Shown: piece by piece, positions 44,864 to 54,200 of the stretch
Position numbering within the stretch: position 1 is the stretch's first letter
Layout of the letters: each line of letters starts with the position of its first letter
Assembly (NCBI GenBank): GCA_031556525.1
Contig: JAVBSS010000003.1
Location: 62,001 to 126,000 of the forward strand
Length of the DNA stretch: 64,000 bases
Direction: 5' to 3'
Source: JAVBSN01 sp031556525
GTDB taxonomy: Bacteria > Bacillota > Clostridia > Lachnospirales > Lachnospiraceae
Notes under the pieces: generated by a model
Seen by the model: the letters and a program-made list of their open reading frames with translations, nothing else
The model's database searches: none
What the model was told of the DNA's origin: nothing
Made by a program: the position numbers and the translations under genes

Positions 44864-46192
44864 TTACTGTCCTAGATATTGTATAGTAGCATTATATATA
44901 TCTAATATTTGTCCATTACTAAGTCTTACATCAATATAGCTACTATCATTAAATTCTTTACTCCCTACAAAATCTTGGTCATAGCCTGTTCTTGAATTCC
45001 ACACCTGTACATACCCCCAACTTTTGCCAGAAGTTTTCTTGATTCTATATACTCCAGCTGGTAGATGTACTCCTATCTTTGCATTATAGGCACTAGCTGA
45101 GATATTCACATATCTACTACCTAGGTCAGTTGTTGCTGTACCTGCGGCTATACCTAATATTTGCCCCTCCTTTATTGTCACTATCTGACTACTACCAAAA
45201 TCATCTATCAGATAACCATCTTGATTATCATATAGGATTACGTACGCTGCCACTGTGCCTGTAGAATCAGCACCTGTAACGATAATCTCACCCGCTGGTA
45301 TGTTTACTCCTACGATGTACACTCCTGGTCCATATACTGGATTAGGATTACCTGTTGCAAATTTACCCAAGTAGTGACCATCTGACAAATCAAAATCATA
45401 ATAGAAATTACCATCTGTAATAAGTCCTCTTGCTACCATTCCATTCCAGTGATAATATACTACTCTTCCCCATGGATCATAGTTAAATCCGTTATTATTT
45501 AATGTTCCATCTGAAGATGCGTATCCATAGTCACAACCATTAGCAAATTGAAACCATCCATTTTGCTGTAACTTTCCATTACCATCTAAATAATATACAT
45601 TTCCATCGCTATCAAATGTTATCTCATCCTTATATAGATATCCATTAGTATCAAAATAACATGTATATTTTACATCTGAACAATATTGGAATTTATCAAA
45701 CACTTCGTGTCCACTTGCATCAAAATATATAATATGCTTACCATCTGGATGATAAGTCAACTTATTCTTCATTGCTTTTCCGTTGTTTTGTAAGTAATAT
45801 GTATATGTTCCATCACAGAAGAAACATTCTTTCATAATAACACCGTTTCTTTTGTAATATGTACCATCCCAGTTACCACCATCAGTCTTAACATTGTAAT
45901 ATGGTACTGTTCTACCTTCTGCATCGGCATATTCTTCAACAACCACTTCCGAACCATCACCTGAATACTCCACATGCATTTGATTATTATCTACAACTAC
46001 TTCCGCTCCCTTATTAAGCGCTTGTCTAGCAGTTTCCTCTAGTTCTTCCTTTAATTCTCGAACTGACTCTTCCTCTGTTGACTTCTCCGTCTTAACCATT
46101 ACCTTTGAACTTGCTGCTTGTACAGGATTGCTAAGTATTCCCCCAAGCATAACTACTGTTAATAATGTAGCCATTACTTTCTTTAATCTCAT
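44864..46192 (-). CDS. Surface protein, wall-binding module plus unknown beta domain (paralog 3)
   Basis: 442 residues. Signal peptide (~1-27), a longer charged helical linker (ESVRELKEELEETARQALNK), the wall-binding module (~95-280) and the beta domain with YIVGVNIPAGEIIVTG, LGSRYVNIS and GVHLPAGVYRI. The most distant of the three copies in linker, UTR and terminator. No enzyme motif; function unknown. Confidence 0.85.
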   Translation of the reverse strand: MRLKKVMATLLTVVMLGGILSNPVQAASSKVMVKTEKSTEEESVRELKEELEETARQALNKGAEVVVDNNQMHVEYSGDGSEVVVEEYADAEGRTVPYYNVKTDGGNWDGTYYKRNGVIMKECFFCDGTYTYYLQNNGKAMKNKLTYHPDGKHIIYFDASGHEVFDKFQYCSDVKYTCYFDTNGYLYKDEITFDSDGNVYYLDGNGKLQQNGWFQFANGCDYGYASSDGTLNNNGFNYDPWGRVVYYHWNGMVARGLITDGNFYYDFDLSDGHYLGKFATGNPNPVYGPGVYIVGVNIPAGEIIVTGADSTGTVAAYVILYDNQDGYLIDDFGSSQIVTIKEGQILGIAAGTATTDLGSRYVNISASAYNAKIGVHLPAGVYRIKKTSGKSWGYVQVWNSRTGYDQDFVGSKEFNDSSYIDVRLSNGQILDIYNATIQYLGQ

Positions 46193-46233
46193 AATAAACC
46201 CTCCTTATTTTTTATTCCCAAATAATGCTTGTC

Positions 46234-46260
46234 TGATATTCTACATTTTGTTAGATATCA
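46234..46260 (-). promoter_or_regulatory. 5'UTR hairpin of paralog 3
   Basis: UGAUAU...AUAUCA outer 6 bp plus ACA/UGU near a 3-nt loop, with two mismatches between. Same position as the hairpins of paralogs 1 and 2 but with different paired bases. Confidence 0.45.
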
Positions 46261-46283
46261 TCAATATTACATTATTCTTTATA

Positions 46284-46312
46284 AATGTAACACTTATCAA
46301 AACATATTTCAA
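46284..46312 (-). promoter_or_regulatory. Promoter of paralog 3
   Basis: Minus strand TTGAAA (46307-46312), 17 bp, TACATT (46284-46289), then TATAAAG. Confidence 0.7.
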
Positions 46313-46346
46313 TATTAATATATCTACAATACCTATTACATTAAAA

Positions 46347-46376
46347 GATGCCATAGGTGATATCTCCTACGGCATC
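46347..46376 (-). terminator. Terminator after the CAP-domain gene
   Basis: GATGCC-TAGG pairs with CCTA-GGCATC; minus strand ends TCTTTTAATG. It closes the 46.4-51.1 kb three-gene unit. Confidence 0.7.
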
Positions 46377-46412
46377 TCAATATTGCTTATATTATATAAT
46401 TATTACTTAATT

Positions 46413-47507
46413 TTATTTCTTAACTGTAATCAACACCCAGCTATTACCATCTACTGCCAATGCTGCTGCGTTATAACTTGAGTCTATCATTATTGCATAA
46501 TGTCCTGATGAATTCTTCCACGCAGTAAATGCTGATTGTGGACTGCTACTTCCTTTGTATATACACTCTCCCATTCCCCGATAAAAATCCGGAGATGAAT
46601 CCAATATCGTGAAGCATGAGCTACCATCTGGTCTTGTATGACTAAATAAAGTGTTTATTTCTGTAGCTCTTACCTTACAAGCACTATATACATTATCATC
46701 CCATGCTAATGCTCCAAGTCCTAACCTACTTCTCTCTGCATTTATTAGAGCCAAACACTCTTTAGCCTTTGTTAATGATTCGTCTGTAACTGTCGGAGCT
46801 GGAGGATTCACTAGGAACTTTCCTAACAAATGCCCATCTGCCTCATCCATATGGTAATAATACGTACCATCTGTAATAAGCCCTCTTGCTATCATTCCAT
46901 TCCAATGAAAATATACTTGTCTTCCAAACATGTCATATCCAAATCCACCTGTCTTCAATGCTCCATCTGAATATGCATATCCAAGATCTACATTGTTTGC
47001 AAACCTGAACCAACCACTTTGTTTCATTCTTCCATCGCCATCAAGATAATATGTCTTACTACCTTTGAATGTTATTGTATCTTTGTATAGATATCCAAAT
47101 GTATCAAAGTAACATGTATATCCTACATCTGCACAATATTGAAAGTTATCAAATATTTCATGACCTTGCCCGTCAAAATATATAATATGTTTACCATCTG
47201 GATGATAAGTCAACTTATTCTTCATCGGCTTTCCATTAGACTCTAGATAATACGTGTACGTTCCATCACAGAAGAAACTATCCTTTATAATCTTACCATT
47301 TATCTTGTAATATGTTCCATCCCATGATCCACCACTAGTATTAAGATTATAATATGGTGCTACTCTAGCTCCATCATTGATAGCCACTTCTTCTACTATT
47401 ACTTCATCTTCTATCAAACTCTGTGCTTTTACTGGCGAACTAATACCTATACTTCCAATTAGCATTACTGTCACCATAGCTGCTGCCATACATCCCTTTA
47501 ATCTCAT
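46413..47507 (-). CDS. CAP/SCP-domain protein with wall-binding module
   Basis: 364 residues. Signal peptide (~1-28), wall-binding module (~48-235) and a C-terminal CAP domain (~245-364: LALINAERSRLGLGALAWDDNV, RATEINTLFSHTRPDGSSCF, FTAWKNSSGHYAIMI). The CAP His (FSHTRPDG) and the second His (SGHYAIM) are present. Function of bacterial CAP proteins is poorly known. Follows the C1A gene by 67 bp and is probably co-transcribed; RBS GAGGAGG. Confidence 0.88.
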   Translation of the reverse strand: MRLKGCMAAAMVTVMLIGSIGISSPVKAQSLIEDEVIVEEVAINDGARVAPYYNLNTSGGSWDGTYYKINGKIIKDSFFCDGTYTYYLESNGKPMKNKLTYHPDGKHIIYFDGQGHEIFDNFQYCADVGYTCYFDTFGYLYKDTITFKGSKTYYLDGDGRMKQSGWFRFANNVDLGYAYSDGALKTGGFGYDMFGRQVYFHWNGMIARGLITDGTYYYHMDEADGHLLGKFLVNPPAPTVTDESLTKAKECLALINAERSRLGLGALAWDDNVYSACKVRATEINTLFSHTRPDGSSCFTILDSSPDFYRGMGECIYKGSSSPQSAFTAWKNSSGHYAIMIDSSYNAAALAVDGNSWVLITVKK

Positions 47508-47574
47508 AGTAACCTCCTCATTATGAATTATCGCATTAACATTTCTTTCATAACACTGTAATATTTAAACATAT

Positions 47575-49701
47575 TTATTTGAACTGTCCTAATAGATGCC
47601 CATCTGATGCATCCATATGGTAATACCATGTTCCGTCACTTATTAGTCCTCTTGCCACCATTCCATTCCAATGGTAATACACTACTCTTCCCCACGGATC
47701 ATATCCAAATCCCTGATTACTAAGAGTTCCATCTGCATTAGCGTATCCTATGTCTACACCATTATCAAATTTGAACCAAGTGTTTTGCTTCATTCTTCCT
47801 GTAGAATCTAGATAATATGCTTTATTATTATAAAATGTTATTTGATTAAAGTAAGCCCTACCATCTGTTGCAAAATAACATGTATATCCTACGTCCATGC
47901 AATATACAAATGTATCAAACTGCATATGGCCATATTCATCAAAATATATAAGCCCTGTACCTTCTGGATCATATGATAGCTTATTCTTCATCGGAGTACC
48001 ATTTGCCATCATGTAATAAGTATAAGTTCCATCACAGATGTAATCATTGATTACCATCTTACCATTACTTCCTACATATCGCATCTCTGCATCTCCATCT
48101 TTACCATATACAAATACACTCTTCTGTTTAACACCGTCTACATAGTATGAATATGTTCCGTCACTATTTTTCTTCCATTCACACACTAATTCTTTAGTAA
48201 AGGCTCTAATTCTAACACTATAACCCTTGCTCGCTCCATTAGCAGATGTTGTTACATCATATAATAACCCTTCGCTTCTTCCAATAAAACTCTCTCCCGC
48301 ATTATTAGCTGAGTAGAAGTTAAGCCATCCCCACGTAGAAGTCATGTCAACTGGAATTACCAGTTCTGCCCCAGCTTTGTATAGAGTTATTACTACTGAA
48401 TATTTCTCACCAGGATTAAGTTGTATTGCCTTATCCAACTTAACGGTGTGGTATCCAACATTAGTAGCTATACCCGTCTTTGATGCCACTAAATCTCCCG
48501 ATAATGGATTTCCCGAATCTGTTAACTTAGTGTATATGTTTATTGTGTATTCAATGTTCATAGTCTTCATTGTGAAGAAAGAAACTGCTCTTAGACTTTC
48601 AAAACTATCTGGAGTAAATATATTAGCACTACACACTTCACTAGTACCGTATTTTACACCTGTTGTATAATTACCATTACCATCATAATGATAGTTGTTA
48701 TCATAGTTGCTTCCTGACCCTAAATCAAAGAAATATGCTTCTCCATCATTATAATACAAACTTTTATCATAATACGATATATAGTAATATCCTTGATTAG
48801 CATAACCTGTACCGTAACTACCTTTTATTATCCACGCTCCATCTCCTGCTGGAGTATTTCTAAAACTTCCTGCTGGAATCTCATCATCCCAGCCTACAAC
48901 ATTAACTGCGTGATTAGGACTAGTATTTTCATTGCAATAATAATATTCACCATCAAACATAGTATAGTAATCATCATGATAATATGCTATGGCTCCTGAA
49001 CCATATTTCATTATCGCTGTCTTAATAGCATTCATATCAGTTGTGTAACTACCACTCATATTAGGCATTGCAAGCACGTTCACATTCTCCAAATGAGCCT
49101 GAGGAGCATTGTATGCTAGAGCAGTTGCATTACTAGTATTTACATTTCCTGACTTGAAGCCATTGATTGTTGGTCCTGCCCAATTAGAAAGAGTCATCAT
49201 TGCAAGTCCTGCGTTACCACCTTGATTACTATTTCCCACGTTATAATCTCCATAAGTAAGTCCCAATGGATCAGTTGCTGTATTATAAGCAAAATATACT
49301 AGATGGTTCTCATCATAATCTACTGTGTTATTAGCAGCGCCATCTATTATTCTATCTGTTTCTGCTGCACTAATTACTGCATATGCCCAACAATTATTGG
49401 TATTTCCTTGATTCTTAACTGGTGTAACATAACTATTGTTTACTGAATTATATTTCGATGGTATCTTTGCTGCTAGTACATTAACTGGCGCCTCTTCTGA
49501 TACCTCATCCTCATAACTTGGTGCACCATATGGAATAACGTAACCCTCGTCCCCTGACATGTTGCCATCTATAATTCCAACTTCTTGTGCTTCATCCTGA
49601 TTATTAGTTATATTACTAGCATTTACATCATATCTTATACATGATATAGCCAATGACACTACCATTGCTGTAGATATGCATTTTTTTAATAAATGTCTCA
49701 T
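47575..49701 (-). CDS. C1A papain-like cysteine protease with wall-binding module
   Basis: 708 residues. Signal peptide (~1-28), peptidase domain (~80-320): Gln98 and Cys104 in KNQGNTNNCWAYAVISAA, His264 in SPNHAVNVVGWDDE. The usual third residue (Asn in KNSWG) reads KGSYG (293-297), so Asn is replaced by Gly. A beta region (~330-510) resembles the lectin-like domain that follows clostridial C1A peptidases. Wall-binding repeats (~515-708) end the protein. Secreted, wall-held protease or an inactive relative. Confidence 0.87.
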   Translation of the reverse strand: MRHLLKKCISTAMVVSLAISCIRYDVNASNITNNQDEAQEVGIIDGNMSGDEGYVIPYGAPSYEDEVSEEAPVNVLAAKIPSKYNSVNNSYVTPVKNQGNTNNCWAYAVISAAETDRIIDGAANNTVDYDENHLVYFAYNTATDPLGLTYGDYNVGNSNQGGNAGLAMMTLSNWAGPTINGFKSGNVNTSNATALAYNAPQAHLENVNVLAMPNMSGSYTTDMNAIKTAIMKYGSGAIAYYHDDYYTMFDGEYYYCNENTSPNHAVNVVGWDDEIPAGSFRNTPAGDGAWIIKGSYGTGYANQGYYYISYYDKSLYYNDGEAYFFDLGSGSNYDNNYHYDGNGNYTTGVKYGTSEVCSANIFTPDSFESLRAVSFFTMKTMNIEYTINIYTKLTDSGNPLSGDLVASKTGIATNVGYHTVKLDKAIQLNPGEKYSVVITLYKAGAELVIPVDMTSTWGWLNFYSANNAGESFIGRSEGLLYDVTTSANGASKGYSVRIRAFTKELVCEWKKNSDGTYSYYVDGVKQKSVFVYGKDGDAEMRYVGSNGKMVINDYICDGTYTYYMMANGTPMKNKLSYDPEGTGLIYFDEYGHMQFDTFVYCMDVGYTCYFATDGRAYFNQITFYNNKAYYLDSTGRMKQNTWFKFDNGVDIGYANADGTLSNQGFGYDPWGRVVYYHWNGMVARGLISDGTWYYHMDASDGHLLGQFK

Positions 49702-49727
49702 ATTAATTAACCCCTTATGTGTATAAT

Positions 49728-51107
49728 CTATTTTTTGAACTCTCCAAATGACATCATCTTTGCAACTCTATCATCATACTCATATCTTCCCTTTGCTTCA
49801 GCATCTGTCTTACAGAAGAAACTATAAGCAATAAAATTACCATTATCATCTATTTGAGGATCAAATATATATACCTCACCCTCTATTACTACATTGGCCC
49901 ATGTATGTCCAACTCTTTTTCCGCCTCTATTAATAAAGTATCCATCAACTATATAGGCATCTAACCCTATCGCTCTTGCAAGTACTGTAAATCCACATGC
50001 ATAATTATAACAAGTTCCAGTTCCATTAAATAATGTTGAGTATGCCCCACCAACTATTCTCGAATCATAATATGACTTGTATGACGATGAATACCAAGTA
50101 CTCGATGCATAAGTATTATTTGTTAACAACCAATTATATACTGCCATGGTCTTTTCATAAGTAGTCATATTACTAGTAGTTACTTGTGCTAATATATCAT
50201 TTACTCTATTATCTATTGTTGAATCTCCCGTAGACATAGGTCTTAGTGGTGCCGAATTAAGTATTCCTGATACTTTTGAAACATTAAGCGTGCTTCCCAT
50301 ATATGTTGGTTCTGGTGCTGAAGCAGTTGACGTTATTGTTGTTGAAGCCGTACATTTCACCTTCCATAACAGGTGTCCATCAATCTTATCCATGTAATAG
50401 TACATTACTCCATCATTAATCCAACCTCTTGATACAACTCCGTTCCACTGATAATATACTTCTCTTCCCTTAGGATCCGTACCAAAGCCGCCGTATTTTA
50501 ACGAACCATCCGCATTAGCATATCCTACGTCTACTCCATTGGAGAATGTAAACCATTCACTTTGCTTCATTCTTCCTGTTGGATCTAGGTAATACGGTTT
50601 GTTATTATAGAATGTTATCTGATCAAAATAAGCATATCCATAAGTATTAAAATAGCACGTATATGAAACGTCCTTACAATACTGAAATTGATCAAATAGC
50701 TCTCGTCCATTTTCATCAAAGTATATAATATGTTTTCCATCTGGGTGATATGTTAATCTATTCTTCATTGGCGTTCCATCATACTGCAAATAATAAGTAT
50801 ATGTTCCATCACAAAAGAAACTATCATTAACTTTCTTACCATTGTCTAGATAATAATATTTACCTGTCCATCTTCCTCCATTAATGTTAATGTTGTAATA
50901 TGGCACTGTTCTTCCTGCTGACGTATTAGCTATATCTTCTACATCAACTTGCTCTATTGTCTCTATTACCTCTATTGTCTCCTCTATCTCTACCTGCTCT
51001 TCTGGCACGATTTCAACTAATTCTTCTGCCTTTGCTTGTCCACTTGATAACATAACACATATCATCATAGGCATTAGTGCTGGTACTGCTTTTAATAACT
51101 TTCTCAT
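49728..51107 (-). CDS. Transglutaminase-like (TGc) protein with wall-binding module
   Basis: 459 residues. Signal peptide (~1-27), Glu/Ile/Val-rich linker (~28-60), wall-binding module (~65-250) and a TGc-like domain (~315-450). The Cys-His-Asp triad reads Cys366 (GTGTCYNYA), His401 (VGHTWANV) and Asp416 (IFDPQID). It could cross-link or cleave wall peptides or proteins; bacterial TGc domains are often proteases. First gene of the three-gene unit; RBS AGGGGG. Confidence 0.87.
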   Translation of the reverse strand: MRKLLKAVPALMPMMICVMLSSGQAKAEELVEIVPEEQVEIEETIEVIETIEQVDVEDIANTSAGRTVPYYNININGGRWTGKYYYLDNGKKVNDSFFCDGTYTYYLQYDGTPMKNRLTYHPDGKHIIYFDENGRELFDQFQYCKDVSYTCYFNTYGYAYFDQITFYNNKPYYLDPTGRMKQSEWFTFSNGVDVGYANADGSLKYGGFGTDPKGREVYYQWNGVVSRGWINDGVMYYYMDKIDGHLLWKVKCTASTTITSTASAPEPTYMGSTLNVSKVSGILNSAPLRPMSTGDSTIDNRVNDILAQVTTSNMTTYEKTMAVYNWLLTNNTYASSTWYSSSYKSYYDSRIVGGAYSTLFNGTGTCYNYACGFTVLARAIGLDAYIVDGYFINRGGKRVGHTWANVVIEGEVYIFDPQIDDNGNFIAYSFFCKTDAEAKGRYEYDDRVAKMMSFGEFKK

Positions 51108-51138
51108 TGGTATGCCCCCTTATAATATTTCTATAGCT

Positions 51139-51166
51139 ATTATAACATTTTTTGTACATTCTACAA
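51139..51166 (-). promoter_or_regulatory. Promoter of the TGc-C1A-CAP unit
   Basis: Minus strand TTGTAG (51161-51166), 16 bp, perfect TATAAT (51139-51144). Confidence 0.6.
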
Positions 51167-51191
51167 GTTATTACTTTATACCAAATAAAAC

Positions 51192-51234
51192 ATTAAGCAG
51201 ATAATTAGAATAATTTTCTAACAATCTGCTTAAT
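51192..51234 (-). terminator. Terminator of the autolysin gene
   Basis: ATTAAGCAGAT (51192-51202) pairs with ATCTGCTTAAT (51224-51234), with an inner TTAGAA/TTCTAA helix; minus strand continues GTTTTATTT. Confidence 0.8.
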
Positions 51235-51247
51235 AATTTTATTTAAT

Positions 51248-54200
51248 CTAGAAACTTAATAATAATGCTATATATGAATTTCTCATGCTGTATCCATAAT
51301 TCGGATCAGTTGCCCAGCCATAACCATAAGGATTCTCACCTTGACCTAGCCACTCTACATATGGTGCACACCCTCTTCTACCAGCTAGATACTGGAATCT
51401 AGGATCAACACATTCATTATTCAATGCCTCTGTTGAAGCATATCCTTTAAGATGTTGAACTTGAGCTCTTACACCTGTTCTTACGTTTGGAAAAGTCGCT
51501 GGTGTTCCACCACTATCTGTTGCTCCAATTCCTGCAAAATTGTATTGTTCAATCTTTACTGTTCCTAAGAACTTTAGATAACCTGTTTCCTTCATAGTTT
51601 GGCAAAATGCTACTTCTGCTTTTACGCCTTCATAACCACATTCTTCTAGATATATTCTACAAAAATCTTCTATTGTAGGTGCATCCGAATTTGCATAAAA
51701 TGCTGGATATGTAGCTTTTGATTTATAATATGCTGCCATTCTCTCAACTGTAACACTACTAGTACCCATAATTGAATATAATACATTTGTCACATTGGAC
51801 ATATCAACCCAAGTTTGTCCAATATTAGCACTAAGTCCATTATTCGCATATACATATACATGTATCTGATATGTTCCCAATGCATTCTTGTGATTAGCTA
51901 CGTCTACATCTATGCTATAAGTTCCTTCTTTTACCTTCTTAGCTGTATACCATACTAGGTTGCTCTGATCTCCACACCATACTGGAATCTTAACTTCCTT
52001 AACTCCTGAAGGAGCTGTGACACCACTAACTTCTACAGTGAATTTTCCGTTGGCTTCGTCCACATTCTTTACATCAAGACTCTTTCCAGATATATCTTGA
52101 ACCTTAAATATAGTGCTACCAACATTTGCTGATGTTCCATCTGCAAAATCTAGATAACAATTTACATAATACGTACCAGCACTGTTATAACTACTTACAG
52201 ATAATGGAGCCAACCATCTACCTGTATCATCTTTAAATGCACTAAACCATTTCAGATCACTTAGACCAGTTCTCCAAACTCCAAATCTAACGCCTGTAAC
52301 TCTTTTACCATAAGGTGCATTTTCTGCTATAAGAATAAACTCTTGTCCACTTTGACTTTGTGTATCGTATGACGACACTTTTGTTGTTGGTTTTGCAAGT
52401 TCTATACATTTACTAATTGCATCTGATTGTACTCCGTTTTGACCTACAACAATTGCTTGTATTGCATATACTCCATAATTGTATTTGTGATTTGATATGT
52501 CTGCCTTAGCTAGGTAAGTTCCATCACTTTGCTTTGTTGCTGTATACCAATGTAGGTCACTTAGATCTTGCGCTGACCATACAGGTACCTTTACTTCTTT
52601 TACGCCTGATTTTGATGATATACCACTAACTACTATGTCAAATGTACCATTTGAAGCGTTTTTATTCTTTACTGATATAGTTTTTACTGTTGGTTTGTTT
52701 ACAGTAAATTTGGTACTTCCAACTTTATAGCTACGCCCATCGACTAATTCTATATACACATCTGTATAATACGTTCCTGATTTCTTATAATCGCTTACTG
52801 GCATAAGGGCTATCCATCTACCACTTGCATCTTTACTCGCTCCATACCAACGTAGATCTTCTAATCCTGAATTCCACACTCCAAACTTAACTGATTTTAC
52901 AGTGCTTGCGTATGGAAGATTCTCTGCTACTAGATAAAATGTTTTCTGTCCATCTGCATCTTGTGCACTCACTTTAGCATTAGGTAATTCAAACCCAAAA
53001 CATTTTGTTACTGTATTAACTCTAGCACCTGTTACATCTGTTACATAAGCTTGGATAGCATATGTTCCATAGTTATATTTATGGTTAGCTATATCTACAC
53101 TAACTTTATATGTTCCATCGGATTGCTTTGTTGCTGTATACCAATGTAAATCACTTAAATCACTAGTACTCCACACTGGAACTTCTACCTTAGTAATAGC
53201 TAGTGCTGATTTAATTCCTGAAATTGTTACATCAAATGTTCCTGTTGACTTATTTACATTAGATGTTGTTATCTTTCCACCTGTAGGTCCTGATAGCTTA
53301 AATGATTTAGTTCCAACCTGATAATAAGTTCCGTTACTACGAACCGCATAGGCATCTATTGTATAAGTTCCTGTTAAGGCGAAATCACTTATCTTGAAAT
53401 TAGAATACCAACATTCATCTGTTCCTCTAATACCCCAATACCAATTAACCTTAGTTGAATTACTATTCCATACAGCAAACAACATATTATATACACTTGG
53501 TGTTCCTTCTGATCTAATGTTGTATGTGTTGCCATCTGCTTCTACTGCAGTTATTATCTTAGCCGCTCCATTTGTATATTCTTTCTCTTTTGATAATCCA
53601 TATGCCTGTGCTATACCAGTTGCATCGGCAACGCCTAATGATTTAAGTGCTGCTTCACTTCCAAAGTACTTCTTTGCATCAGCAGGATTATTAACAAATG
53701 CATGTTCAACTATTATTCCAGGGAAACCATACTGCTTACAGTAAAAATTTATTCCATAATAATCAGCTGCTGAACCATCTGGATACTTGGTATCACTTGA
53801 GTTTCTTGTTAATGTTCCTCTATTTGTTAATCCTAATTCTGATAATCTACCTAATATAGCATTAGCTACATTCTTAGCCTCACCAGCTACTGATGCATTA
53901 TAATTATCATTCGGTACATATACTAAAGCTCCTGATGCTGTACCAACTTGTGCGTCTGTTGAATTAATATGTAGACTAACTAATATATCTGCTCCAACAC
54001 TATTAGCATAAGCTGCCCTTGTTGCTCTATCCATTGTTGTAGCATTACTTGTACGAGTCATATATACCGATACACCTTGATATTGCTCTAATTCAGCTTT
54101 ACAGTATTGTGCAATCTTTAGGTTAATATCTCGTTCAATATATGTTACCCCATCAAAGGTTCTGCTTGCTCCGCCATCAGTACCACCATGTCCTGGATCT

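Noticed and set aside
39344..51107. Open frames on the plus strand across the surface-protein genes
   Set aside because: They are shadows of repeat-rich minus-strand genes: no RBS, no homology and low-complexity composition.
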